From Fischerella muscicola PCC 7414 (lineage in GTDB: Bacteria; Cyanobacteriota; Cyanobacteriia; Cyanobacteriales; Nostocaceae), in contig NZ_AJLK01000025.1 in assembly GCF_000317205.1 (NCBI RefSeq), forward strand, positions 1 to 36,966: a stretch of DNA of 36,966 nucleotides. The letters are read 5' to 3'. The translations under genes and the position numbers were made by a program. Shown here piece after piece: positions 16,590-24,225 of this stretch. Each line of letters opens with the position of its first letter. Positions within the stretch are counted from its first letter, which is position 1. The notes under the pieces are model-generated. The model made no database searches. It saw nothing but the letters and a program-made list of their open reading frames with translations, and was not told where the DNA came from.

Positions 16590-17070
16590 TTGTCATTTGT
16601 CATTTGTTATTGGTCATTGGTATTAGTACTATTTCTCCTCATACTCCTGTGATTTCTCCCTTTGCCCATTGCTTAAATTGATCTCTGTTTAGAATTTAGT
16701 ATTTTTCACTACAAAACCCTTTATTATCTATGATCCCCAAGATAGATGCAAGCAAAGTACTACTGGTTTTAAATTGATCTGCATAGTTACCTGATTGCTT
16801 GTGCTGATGTTCTGCAATGGCTAGTACATTGTGGCAAACATCATCAAAATATTAAGAATATATTAAAAGCTTATTTTCGGAGCTTTTTATGTTCTGTTCT
16901 GTGCCTTTTGCACTAGCAGGCGATCGCAAAGTTCGGTTAATCGATCTTGCACTCTCAAGAGTGACTCAGGTTAATGTTAAAGTCAGATAGTTAGGTAAAA
17001 ATGCTCTACCTAATTACATGCAAGTCCTATTAATTCAAGGACGATATCACCTGCTGAACCAAAACAACTT
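16590..17070. other. Divergent intergenic region between xth and the glycosyltransferase gene
   Basis: About 480 bases. The first 40 hold short CATTTGTCATTTGT-type repeats, and one HIP1 site lies near 16920. A 33-codon plus-strand frame at 16889-16990 has a weak GGAG upstream but no recognisable protein character. Promoters for both flanking genes must lie here; I could not place them reliably. Confidence 0.5.
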
Positions 17071-18138
17071 ATGAAAATCGCTCAAGTTGCCCCCTTGTGG
17101 GAACGAGTTCCACCTCCAACCTACGGAGGAATTGAACTAGTAGTGAGTCGCTTGACCGATGAACTAGTTCGTCGTGGTCATGAGGTCACTCTGTTCGCTT
17201 CTGGAGATTCGCAGACTCTGGCTAAGCTAGAAGCAGTTTATCCCCGTGCGCTGCGCTTAGACCCCAATGTCAAAGAGTACACAGCGTACGAAATGCTTGA
17301 ACTCAGCCAAGTTTACCAACAGGCAGCGGAATTCGATTTAATCCATTCCCATGTAGGGATTTCGGCTTTGGCTTTAGCGAGTTTGGTACAAACACCTACA
17401 GTGCATACTCTGCATGGTAGCTTTACGGAAGATAATCGCAACATTTATAGCCATCACCAAAAGCAGTCATACATCAGTATTAGCAACGCGCAGAGACAGA
17501 TAAACCTGAACTACGTTGGTACAGTTTACAACGGAATTGATACAAACGATTACCCTTTTGTAGACAAACCCAATGAGCCACCATATTTGGCATTCTTGGG
17601 ACGCTTTTCTCCAGAAAAAGGCCCACAACACGCGATCGCTATTGCCAAACAAACAGGTTGGCGGCTGAAAATGGCTGGAAAAGTAGATGCAGTGGATTTA
17701 GAATTTTTTGAAAATGAAATTGCTCCCCAAATAGATGGTCAGCAAATTCAGTTTCTTGGAGAAATAAATCACGCCGAGAAAGCAGAACTTTTTGGTAATG
17801 CTGCAATCACTCTGTTCCCCATAACCTGGCAAGAACCTTTTGGTTTGGTAATGATTGAATCAATGGCAACTGGTACACCAGTCATTGCGATGAATTTGGG
17901 TTCTGTACCAGAAGTTATTGCCCACGGTGTGACAGGTTTTGTTTGTCAAAGTTTTGAAGAAATGGCGGCAATGATTCCTAAAGCACTGGAATTAAATCGT
18001 CGTACCTGTCGAGAATATGTAGAAAACAAATTTAGCGTCACCCAAATGGTAAATGGGTACGAAGCGGTTTATGAACAAATTATCACAAGCCGCACTAATT
18101 TAAATGGACGAATTCATTCTGCAAAAATCCTGTTTTAA
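17071..18138 (+). CDS. Glycosyltransferase family 4 protein
   Basis: A 355-residue GT-B glycosyltransferase. The N-terminal acceptor domain begins MKIAQVAPLWERVPPP with the TYGGIELVV glycine-rich loop and RRGHEVTLFASG. The C-terminal donor domain holds FLGRFSPEKGP (about 178-188) and the GT4 E-x7-E motif in EPFGLVMIE (about 255-263), followed by ATGTPVIA. It would transfer a sugar from a nucleotide-sugar donor with retention of configuration, in the cytoplasm, perhaps for exopolysaccharide or glycolipid. The next gene, a tiny zinc-ribbon protein, lies about 55 bp downstream on the same strand. Donor and acceptor are unknown. Confidence 0.9.
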   Translation: MKIAQVAPLWERVPPPTYGGIELVVSRLTDELVRRGHEVTLFASGDSQTLAKLEAVYPRALRLDPNVKEYTAYEMLELSQVYQQAAEFDLIHSHVGISALALASLVQTPTVHTLHGSFTEDNRNIYSHHQKQSYISISNAQRQINLNYVGTVYNGIDTNDYPFVDKPNEPPYLAFLGRFSPEKGPQHAIAIAKQTGWRLKMAGKVDAVDLEFFENEIAPQIDGQQIQFLGEINHAEKAELFGNAAITLFPITWQEPFGLVMIESMATGTPVIAMNLGSVPEVIAHGVTGFVCQSFEEMAAMIPKALELNRRTCREYVENKFSVTQMVNGYEAVYEQIITSRTNLNGRIHSAKILF

Positions 18139-18180
18139 ACAAGTTTTTCTAACTACATTTTAAAATCAACAATTTTTTAA

Positions 18181-18185
18181 GGAGG
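18181..18185 (+). promoter_or_regulatory. Strong Shine-Dalgarno site GGAGG for the 57-residue protein
   Basis: AAGGAGG ends 8 bases before the ATG at 18194. Such a full anti-16S match is rare in this window and shows that the short frame is translated, probably at a high level. Confidence 0.75.
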
Positions 18186-18193
18186 ACATTAGT

Positions 18194-18367
18194 ATGAGCA
18201 TGAGAAGCAACACATGTCCATGTTGTGGAGATTCTCTGTTGCGTCATGTCCGTCATGGTGAACTCTACTGGTTTTGTCAGACATGTCGGCAAGAAGTGCC
18301 ACTGTTAAGTACCAATATCAATCGTCTCTCAAGTGTGGTAGAAAAGAGAGTTGTTGCTAAAGATTAG
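18194..18367 (+). CDS. 57-residue zinc-ribbon-like protein
   Basis: A short gene that starts MSMRSNTCPCCGD and has a second cysteine pair in WFCQTCRQEVP. Cys8, Cys10, Cys11 and then Cys28 and Cys31 form a compact zinc-ribbon-like arrangement of about 25 residues, followed by a polar tail (INRLSSVVEKRVVAKD). The perfect GGAGG Shine-Dalgarno site supports expression. From memory, similar small proteins with a YWFCxxCRQEMP core recur in filamentous cyanobacteria as several paralogues, without known function. It follows the glycosyltransferase gene by 55 bp and may be co-transcribed. A nucleic-acid or protein-binding role is only a guess. Confidence 0.75.
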   Translation: MSMRSNTCPCCGDSLLRHVRHGELYWFCQTCRQEVPLLSTNINRLSSVVEKRVVAKD

Positions 18368-18533
18368 GGAATGAGGGATCAATTCAGTGATCAGTTCTCA
18401 GTTATCAGTGATCAAATTCTATTACTCAATTTCACTGTTCGCTATTCACTGATTCCTAACCACCAACCAACAACCATCAACCATCGACTAGTAAGGATAA
18501 TTTGAGGTGTAGTTGATATGTATAATTACCCTG

Positions 18534-19082
18534 ATGACTATCCTTACACAAACTGATCGCCTAATTATTCGCACTTGGGTTCCAGAACAAGACGCTGAGC
18601 AAGCATTTCAAATTTACGGTGATCATGAAGTCACACGCTTTTTGATCACCAAAGTTGATAGTGTTGAGAGTTCCAGAAATCTACTGCAACGGTGGGTGAC
18701 AAACTTTGCCCAACTGAATAATGGTACTGGCTTATGGGCGATCGCTCTTAAAGATAGTAGAGAAATTGTTGGAACTATTATTTTGATCCAACTGCGAGAC
18801 GAGGAAGAAAACTTAACCCAAGATTACGAGATTGGCTGGCATTTGAAGAAATCGGCTTGGGGTAAAGGATATGCGACTGAAGCAGCAAAAGCAATTTTGG
18901 ATTATGGATTTAACACTTTAAAACTACCTGTAATTTATGCGATCGCGCGTTCAGAGAATGTCAGATCACTGCGCGTTATTCAAAGATTAGGCATGATTCC
19001 CATTGGACGCACAAATCGTTACTATAAAATGGAACTGGAAATGTTCAAGTTAGAAGCGCCTAAAGAGCAGACACATGAATAG
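18534..19082 (+). CDS. GNAT family N-acetyltransferase, RimJ/RimL-like
   Basis: The ATG at 18534 (MTILTQTDRLIIRTW, 182 residues) is preferred. The frame extends seven codons upstream only to a TTG. The N-terminal TDRLIIRTW and the central EIGWHLKKSAWGKGYATEA (acetyl-CoA loop) and SENVRSLRVIQRLGM are standard marks of the Acetyltransf_3 group that includes the ribosomal-protein acetyltransferases RimJ and RimL. It would acetylate a protein N-terminus or a small amine using acetyl-CoA. An ATCAGTGATCAGTT-type repeat fills part of the gap upstream, so it is probably a separate transcription unit. Confidence 0.9.
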   Translation: MTILTQTDRLIIRTWVPEQDAEQAFQIYGDHEVTRFLITKVDSVESSRNLLQRWVTNFAQLNNGTGLWAIALKDSREIVGTIILIQLRDEEENLTQDYEIGWHLKKSAWGKGYATEAAKAILDYGFNTLKLPVIYAIARSENVRSLRVIQRLGMIPIGRTNRYYKMELEMFKLEAPKEQTHE

Positions 19083-19141
19083 GCGCTTCTTCTTGTTTTC
19101 AGCTTCAATGATGAAGTTTTAAACTCGGCTATTTTCATTAC

Positions 19142-19267
19142 AAGTGAAAAGTTTCTCGTTTTAACCTAGAAGTTTCTCATCTGAAGTGAGAAATTTCTCG
19201 TTTCAAGTAAGAAACTTTTCATTTCAAGTAAGAATTTTCTCGTTTCAAGTGAGAAATTTCATGTTCC
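19142..19267. repeat. Six imperfect 21-bp tandem units with palindromic GAGAAATTTCTC cores
   Basis: Units begin at 19142, 19163, 19184, 19205, 19226 and 19247, with an exact 21-base period. The best copy (19184-19204) is AAGTGAGAAATTTCTCGTTTC and contains the 12-base palindrome GAGAAATTTCTC; the others differ by a few bases. A 21-base step is two helical turns, so the AAATTT tracts would stack on one face and could bend the DNA or bind a protein cooperatively. It lies between the 3' ends of the GNAT and rpn genes. Not a CRISPR: there are no spacers. Confidence 0.8.
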
Positions 19268-19401
19268 AAACTCGAATGCTGAACCTCAAAGCTTGAAAAG
19301 TAAACTTCTGAGGTTGGATGATGGTGTAGCAGAGGCGATCACACCTACTTTATCTATGCTTATTTTCAATTTTCAAAATAGACCCCTTTCCCTTTTCGCC
19401 T

Positions 19402-20150
19402 TTAACCTATAGACTGTTGCTGTGCTATTTGCCTAACTGCTTCAATCTCAACTTCTAACTGTTGAGCTATTTCTTCTACACTCACTCCTGCTTTTAGCAA
19501 CAGGGGAACAGCAGCTAACTTACCTTCTTTGACTCCTTCTTGTCGTCCTTCTTGTCGTCCTTCTTGTCGTCCTTCTTCCAATGCTTCTTGGTAAACTCTA
19601 GTTTGTTTTAGTTCGCTCAATTTCAGCATCTCTTCCACCTCTTGGCGGCTTAATTGTGGAAATTTGTAGACTATGATTGTTTCGATTAAATCTATTATCG
19701 CTCTTGCAGATAAACGATCTCCTCCCTCTTGCCTTGCTTGTGCAATGAGTTGTTTCGCATAGTTAGCAGCATTTTCTTCTGGTTCTACTACTAACTTAAC
19801 AACACCAATACCCAAAGACCTGTTTGCTGAGGTTTCTAGTTCATCAAGATAAACACGCTGCACTTTTGAACTTTCTAGTAAAACCTGATGCAGCCTGTTT
19901 TTATCTGGTTCCAGGCTCCGTTTAGGGTAAATAACAACAGTGTACCAGTCGTAGGTAGATGGATTTTGGTCTAAATACAGAAATAGTTCTGCAAATACCC
20001 GGTGATAGAGAAATTGATCTTTTTGAAACTGTACCTCACAGAAATATACTGTTTTGTCTGGACTGTCTTCTGGTGGTAGAAATACGCCATCAATGCGAAA
20101 AGCGGTTTGTTTAATTTCTACCGAACGGAACTGATAATCTTGACTATTAC
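19402..20150 (-). pseudogene. Rpn/DUF2887 family recombination-promoting nuclease-like gene, 5'-truncated
   Basis: The minus-strand frame reads continuously from about 20150 to the stop at 19402. The N-terminal part carries YQFRSVEIKQTAFRIDG, then FLPPED, VYFCEVQFQKD (PD-D/ExK-like catalytic core) and FLYLDQNPSTYDWYTVVIYP. The end is the Rpn-type tail with the EGRQEGRQEGRQEG repeat and a C-terminal helical region. Intact relatives begin about 30 residues earlier (a start such as MKTDSIFY), and no ATG, GTG or TTG occurs before the GTG at 19863, so the original start is missing. The lost 5' end coincides with the broken 3' end of glpK. Relatives in cyanobacteria are often called Rpn family transposase/nuclease. 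Confidence 0.82.
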
Positions 20151-21200
20151 TGGGGGAAGCCCGCTAAAGGCAGGTACAAAATATACACCACCGTTATCTG
20201 TAACTTGATTGGCGATCGCTTCTGTCTCTGCAGCAGTTTTAATTAATTTGATGCCATCCCGTAGCCATTGGATACATGCTCCACTGGTAAACATACTTCC
20301 TTCGAGAGCGTAACCCACATCTAAACTACCGTTACGAATTTGCGTCCATGCCACTGTGGAAATCAGTTGATTTTGAGAACGGACGATTTCGGAGCCAGTG
20401 TGAGCAACTAAAAAGCTACCAGTACCGTAAGTACATTTCATTAAACCAGAGCGATCGCATCCATGACCAAATAAAGCTGCCTGTTGATCGCCCAAAACAG
20501 CAGTGATGGGAATTTCTGCACCTAGTAAAGTGGTATCAGTAACACCAAATTTTCCTAAACTAGGTAGTATTTCCGGCAATATATGAGCGGGAATGTCAAA
20601 TAAATTTAGTAAAGTTTCATCCCATTTACAACTTATCAAGTTCATCAGCATTGTGCGGCTAGCGTTGCTGTGATCAGTAGCGTGAACTTTGCCACCTGTG
20701 AGTTTCCACAGAATCCAAGTATCAATTGTTCCAGCTAAAACATTTTTGAGATCAACATCTGTAACATGATCTAGCAACCACCTCAGCTTTGTAGCCGAAA
20801 AATAGGCGTCGATGACTAAACCAGTGCGATCGTAAATTTCTTGGGCGTAACCTTGTGCTTGTAATTGATTACACAAACAAGCAGTGCGACGATCTTGCCA
20901 AACTATCGCTCGATGCAGGGGTTTTCCAGTAGTTTTATCCCAAATTAAACAGGTTTCCCGCTGTACAGTTAACCCGATTGCCACAATTTCACTGGGAATA
21001 ATTTTGGCATTAGCGATCGCAGTTTGCATCACCGAGCAAGTATCCTCCCAGATTTCCTCAGCATCGTGCTCTAACCATCCCGGTTGAGGATAATACTGTG
21101 TTAATTCCTGATATGCTTGTCCAACAATTTTACCAACAGCATCAAACACAAAAGCGCGGTTGCCCGTCGTACCTAAATCTAATGCCAGAATGTAACTCAT
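20118..21200 (-). pseudogene. glpK: Glycerol kinase, 3'-truncated at a deletion junction
   Basis: The frame encodes the first roughly 345 residues of GlpK, the FGGY-family kinase making glycerol 3-phosphate from glycerol and ATP. Visible family marks are LDLGTTGNRAFVFD (6-19), WQDRRTACLC near residue 100, and GDQQAALFGHGC with CTYGTGSFL near residue 245. Homology stops within VYFVPAFSGL, where the normal continuation is of the GLGAPYWD kind. Ten unrelated residues then lead to a stop. About 150 C-terminal residues of domain II, including much of the ATP site, are gone, so the enzyme should be inactive. The ATG at 21200 is the normal start. The remaining 3' sequence is replaced by a truncated rpn gene. 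Confidence 0.88.
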
Positions 21201-21245
21201 GTTGAGGGTGTAAGGTATGGAAGCTTAGGGGTATTGGAGTGTAGG

Positions 21246-21269
21246 GGTCTAGAGGTCTAGAGGTCTAGG
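21246..21269 (+). repeat. Three tandem copies of GGTCTAGA
   Basis: Octamer repeat (GGTCTAGA, GGTCTAGA, GGTCTAGG) upstream of the truncated glpK, in the divergent region shared with rpsO. Confidence 0.7.
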
Positions 21270-21320
21270 CTATAACCTAATTGTTTATTCCCTTACACCC
21301 GTACACCTTACATTCTTATA

Positions 21321-21368
21321 CCCTTACACCCTTACACCCTTACACCCTTACACCCTTACACCCTTACA
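21321..21368 (+). repeat. Six tandem copies of the octamer CCCTTACA
   Basis: Six exact 8-base units, with looser copies on either side, about 90 bases before the rpsO start. Short tandem repeats of this kind are common in cyanobacterial intergenic DNA. Confidence 0.85.
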
Positions 21369-21454
21369 CCCATATACCCTCTAAAGATTAATAAAGCTTT
21401 GTGATAATATGGGAGACTGCTGCATAAATTTAGAAATAGAAAATTAACTGGATC

Positions 21455-21724
21455 ATGGCTCTGACGCAACAGCGCAAACAAGAGATTATCTCGCAATACC
21501 AAGTACACGAAACCGACACAGGCTCAGCCGATGTTCAAGTTGCCATGCTGACGGAACGTATTAACCGTCTCAGTGAACATCTGCAAGCCAATAAAAAAGA
21601 CTTTTCTTCCCGTCGAGGGTTGTTAAAGTTGATCGGTCAGCGTAAACGTCTTTTATCCTATATACAGAAAGAAAACCGAGAACATTATCAAGCTTTGATT
21701 GGCCGTCTCGGTATTCGTGGATAG
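21455..21724 (+). CDS. rpsO: 30S ribosomal protein S15
   Basis: The 89-residue protein has the family's usual length. It binds 16S rRNA in the platform of the small subunit early in assembly. The sequence carries the conserved [16 protein letters not shown] (17-32), [10 protein letters not shown] and [12 protein letters not shown] blocks. The ATG at 21455 gives the standard [12 protein letters not shown]. It is followed 11 bp later by the pam68-like gene, probably in one transcript. Upstream are tandem octamer repeats and the promoter region. Confidence 0.98.
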   Translation: MALTQQRKQEIISQYQVHETDTGSADVQVAMLTERINRLSEHLQANKKDFSSRRGLLKLIGQRKRLLSYIQKENREHYQALIGRLGIRG

Positions 21725-21735
21725 GAACCCTTTTT

Positions 21736-22200
21736 ATGTCTGCTGAATCTGACCGCTTGCCATTTGAACCGAACAAAAAGCGCCAAAAACCTGCCAAAGC
21801 AGAAAGTAAACCGCCCATTGTCAAGCAAGAGTCTGTAAAAAAGGAAAAGAAAAAGCCACGTTATAGCAAAGAAGAAGTTGCAATTCCTCAGGTAGTCAGC
21901 CAACGAATGATGCGTCGTGTAGCTGGTTTTGCTGGAGTGCCAACTTCTTTGGGTATCATGACCTTGGTTGTCAGCTATTTCCTTTTAGTCAACACCGGTA
22001 TCAAACTACCTCCCGTTGCCGTTTTATTGGTGAATATGGGATTTTTTGGTTTAGGTGTATTGGGGATATCTTATGGTGTTCTTTCTGCTTCTTGGGATGA
22101 AGATAGAACCGGAACTCTCTTGGGTTGGAGTGACTTCACTGTCAACTTGGGACGGATGGTATCAGCTTGGCGCGAGTCTCGGCAGAAAAAGAATACATAA
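21736..22200 (+). CDS. PAM68-family photosystem II assembly protein (DUF3464)
   Basis: The 154-residue protein has a basic, disordered N-terminus (about 1-55, rich in Lys/Pro/Glu) and two membrane helices at about 70-91 and 96-118, joined by INTGIKLPP-type sequence and ending in a cytosolic tail with SWDEDRTGTLLGW. This matches PAM68 of chloroplasts and its cyanobacterial homologue (Synechocystis Sll0933), membrane factors for early photosystem II assembly. The ATG at 21736 follows the rpsO stop by 11 bases with GGA in between, so translation is probably coupled to rpsO. Confidence 0.88.
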   Translation: MSAESDRLPFEPNKKRQKPAKAESKPPIVKQESVKKEKKKPRYSKEEVAIPQVVSQRMMRRVAGFAGVPTSLGIMTLVVSYFLLVNTGIKLPPVAVLLVNMGFFGLGVLGISYGVLSASWDEDRTGTLLGWSDFTVNLGRMVSAWRESRQKKNT

Positions 22201-22702
22201 TTGCTAGCGCTCAGAAATTTAAATAATTGCTGGTCTGGAAATTAAGTATGTTTCCAGCCTGTTGGGTAAATTTGAGAAAAGTGTTGAAGTTTAATAACTT
22301 CAACATTGAAAATTTAAGCAAAATTTAATATTTTTACCCAACACAACAGTAGCAAAACTACTGAGCGCGCTATTTTTTATTTTTCTTATGACTGATAGCT
22401 TAGTTGCAGCGTACTCGCTAGCGCGAAAAGCTTACACTAGCGGAGGAGACCTTAGCGCTTTAATAAACCAAACTTTTGTCAATTCTTAAGTCCGATTTTC
22501 GCAAAATCTAAAATTAGGATGACGCTTTTTAAAGTTAATAATTTTTAAATATATGTGATTTATTAAAGTATTACTATAGATTCGTAACAATTAAGAGATA
22601 ACTTGTGCTAAAGCGTAAAGAACAAACTAGCAACTACAAACATTAACTAAATTACTTAGATATTAGATAATAATTCATAGCAACTAGCAATTAGCAACTA
22701 AC
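22201..22702. other. Non-coding region with nested inverted repeats, between pam68-like and DAHP synthase genes
   Basis: About 500 bases. CTGGAAA/TTTCCAG (22235-22257) is a small hairpin. GTTGGGTAAA (22261-22270) pairs perfectly with TTTACCCAAC (22333-22342), and inside it GTTGAAGTT/AACTTCAAC (22283-22304) forms a 9-bp stem with a 4-base loop. Further on lies a GCTAGCGCGAAAAGC...AGCGGAGGAGACC interspersed repeat (22405-22460). The last 150 bases are A+T-rich and should hold the DAHP synthase promoter. Confidence 0.55.
22405..22460 (+). repeat. Cyanobacterial interspersed repeat (ACTAGCGGAGGAGACC type)
   Basis: A G+C-rich patch in A+T-rich DNA whose core AAAAGCTTACACTAGCGGAGG resembles AAAAGCTCTTACGCTAACGGAGG at 35888 onward. 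This is a familiar repeat type in Nostocales genomes. Confidence 0.5.
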
Positions 22703-23761
22703 ATGATTGTAGTCATGAAAATTGGTTCCCCTGAAGCGGAAATCAACCGCGTTAGCGAGGAACTCACCACTTGGGGGCTGACACCAGAAAAAATTGTTGG
22801 TAAACATAAGGTTGTAATTGGTCTAGTTGGCGAAACAGCCGACTTAGATCCCCTGCAAATTCAGGAAGTTAGTCCTTGGATTGAGCAAGTATTGCGGGTA
22901 GAACAGCCTTACAAACGGGCTAGCCGTCAATACCGCCACGGCGAAGCGTCTGAGGTAGTAGTAAACACACCTGATGGGCCTGTTACCTTTGGCGAACACC
23001 ATCCCTTAGTAGTTGTAGCTGGGCCCTGCTCCGTCGAAAATGAAGAAATGATTGTTGAGACGGCGCGGCGTGTGAAAGCTGCGGGAGCTAGATTTCTGCG
23101 TGGAGGTGCATACAAACCCCGGACTTCGCCTTATGCTTTCCAAGGTCATGGTGAAAGTGCTTTAGAATTACTGGCAGCAGCGCGAGAAGCCAGCGGGCTG
23201 GGTATCATTACTGAAGTTATGGACGCCGCCGACCTGGATAAAATCGTAGAAATTGCTGATGTTGTCCAGGTAGGGGCAAGAAATATGCAAAATTTCTCTC
23301 TACTTAAAAAAGTGGGGGCGCAACCAAAGCCTGTTCTGCTCAAGCGGGGGATGTCGGCAACTATTGAAGAATGGTTGATGGCTGCTGAATATATTCTGGC
23401 GGCAGGAAATCAAAATGTGATTTTGTGCGAACGAGGAATTCGCACTTTTGATCGCCAATACACTCGCAATGCTTTGGATATATCAGCAATACCTGTTTTG
23501 CGAAACCTAACTCACCTACCGATCATGATTGATCCTAGTCATGGTACTGGTTGGGCTGCTTATGTACCTTCAATGGCAATGGCATCTATTGCTGCTGGAT
23601 GTGATTCCTTAATGATTGAGGTTCACCCCAACCCGAAGAAGGCTTTGTCAGATGGACCTCAATCTTTGACACCAGAAGCTTTCGACCAGTTAATGCAAGA
23701 ACTAGCAGTCATTGGTAAGGCTGTAGGGCGTTGGCCACAACCAGCTGTGGCTTTAGCTTAA
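22703..23761 (+). CDS. aroF: 3-deoxy-7-phosphoheptulonate synthase (DAHP synthase, type I-beta)
   Basis: A 352-residue enzyme condensing phosphoenolpyruvate and erythrose 4-phosphate, the first step of the shikimate pathway. An N-terminal ferredoxin-like regulatory domain (about 1-70) precedes the TIM barrel, as in type I-beta enzymes of Thermotoga and cyanobacteria. Active-site blocks are VVVAGPCSVE (about 103-112), LRGGAYKPRTSPYAFQG, VQVGARNMQN, LLKRGM and PIMIDPSHGTG. Such N-terminal domains commonly mediate feedback inhibition by aromatic amino acids. The ATG at 22703 gives MIVVMKIGSPE. It is a single-gene unit; tyrA, later in the same pathway, lies about 4.4 kb away. Confidence 0.96.
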   Translation: MIVVMKIGSPEAEINRVSEELTTWGLTPEKIVGKHKVVIGLVGETADLDPLQIQEVSPWIEQVLRVEQPYKRASRQYRHGEASEVVVNTPDGPVTFGEHHPLVVVAGPCSVENEEMIVETARRVKAAGARFLRGGAYKPRTSPYAFQGHGESALELLAAAREASGLGIITEVMDAADLDKIVEIADVVQVGARNMQNFSLLKKVGAQPKPVLLKRGMSATIEEWLMAAEYILAAGNQNVILCERGIRTFDRQYTRNALDISAIPVLRNLTHLPIMIDPSHGTGWAAYVPSMAMASIAAGCDSLMIEVHPNPKKALSDGPQSLTPEAFDQLMQELAVIGKAVGRWPQPAVALA

Positions 23762-23792
23762 AAACAGCAACAAAGACGCCCAGAAAGGGAGA

Positions 23793-23845
23793 CGCGGTGA
23801 CATTTGCAGTTTTTATATATTCTCCAAGTCACCGCGCCTATTTTT
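23793..23845 (+). terminator. Probable terminator of the DAHP synthase gene
   Basis: CGCGGTGAC (23793-23801) pairs perfectly with GTCACCGCG (23828-23836), a 9-bp G+C-rich stem with a 26-base loop, followed by a T-rich tract from about 23840. It begins 32 bases after the DAHP synthase stop. Confidence 0.5.
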
Positions 23846-23916
23846 ACTTTTGTCAAAATGCAGACAAAAGGATTCCAGCATGGGAATTTGGCACAATAGT
23901 TGCTTTAGCAAGCTCC

Positions 23917-24225
23917 TTATTTTCTATTGGAATTGAAACTTAACTTTGTAACGGCCTCTTTAGCATTATGCCTACTCGTCAGTATTGCAGCACAAAGTAC
24001 TGCAATACTGCTCACCTTCATCAAGGCTTTGCGGAGGGTTACTGTTTGCAGTATGTCTTGTGCTTGCCGGGTTAGGTAATTGCTGTAGCGTCTTTCTTGT
24101 TTACTGAGCCAACGACTAATTTCTGCTTGTTCACGAATCTCCATTGAACATAATAAGCGTTGCAAGGTCTCAGAATAAATTATTTCACGTGCTATTTCTG
24201 CTTGCTCTCTTTTGTTGGTCGACAT
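23917..24225 (-). CDS. Hypothetical protein, 102 aa, with one possible membrane segment
   Basis: Not recognised. The frame starts at the ATG at 24225 and encodes a charged helical N-terminal two thirds, with a loosely repeated REQAEI motif (residues about 6-11 and 31-36) and WLSKQERRYSNY. A short hydrophobic stretch follows at about residues 72-84 (SSIAVLCAAILTS) and then a basic tail. There is no Shine-Dalgarno match. The internal pattern suggests a real small protein, but a chance frame cannot be excluded. It ends facing the DAHP synthase gene. Confidence 0.5.
   Translation of the reverse strand: MSTNKREQAEIAREIIYSETLQRLLCSMEIREQAEISRWLSKQERRYSNYLTRQAQDILQTVTLRKALMKVSSIAVLCAAILTSRHNAKEAVTKLSFNSNRK

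Noticed and set aside
16889-16990. 33-codon frame with a weak GGAG before it
   Set aside because: Too short, no motif, lies in a divergent promoter region.
19142-19267. Possible CRISPR array
   Set aside because: Units are contiguous with no spacers and are imperfect; no cas genes in the window.
21321-21368. Telomere-like CCCTTACA array
   Set aside because: It is an ordinary octamer tandem repeat as seen elsewhere in the window; no sign of a replicon end.
23731-23943. 70-codon plus-strand frame after DAHP synthase
   Set aside because: Overlaps the end of the enzyme and the terminator hairpin; no support as a gene.
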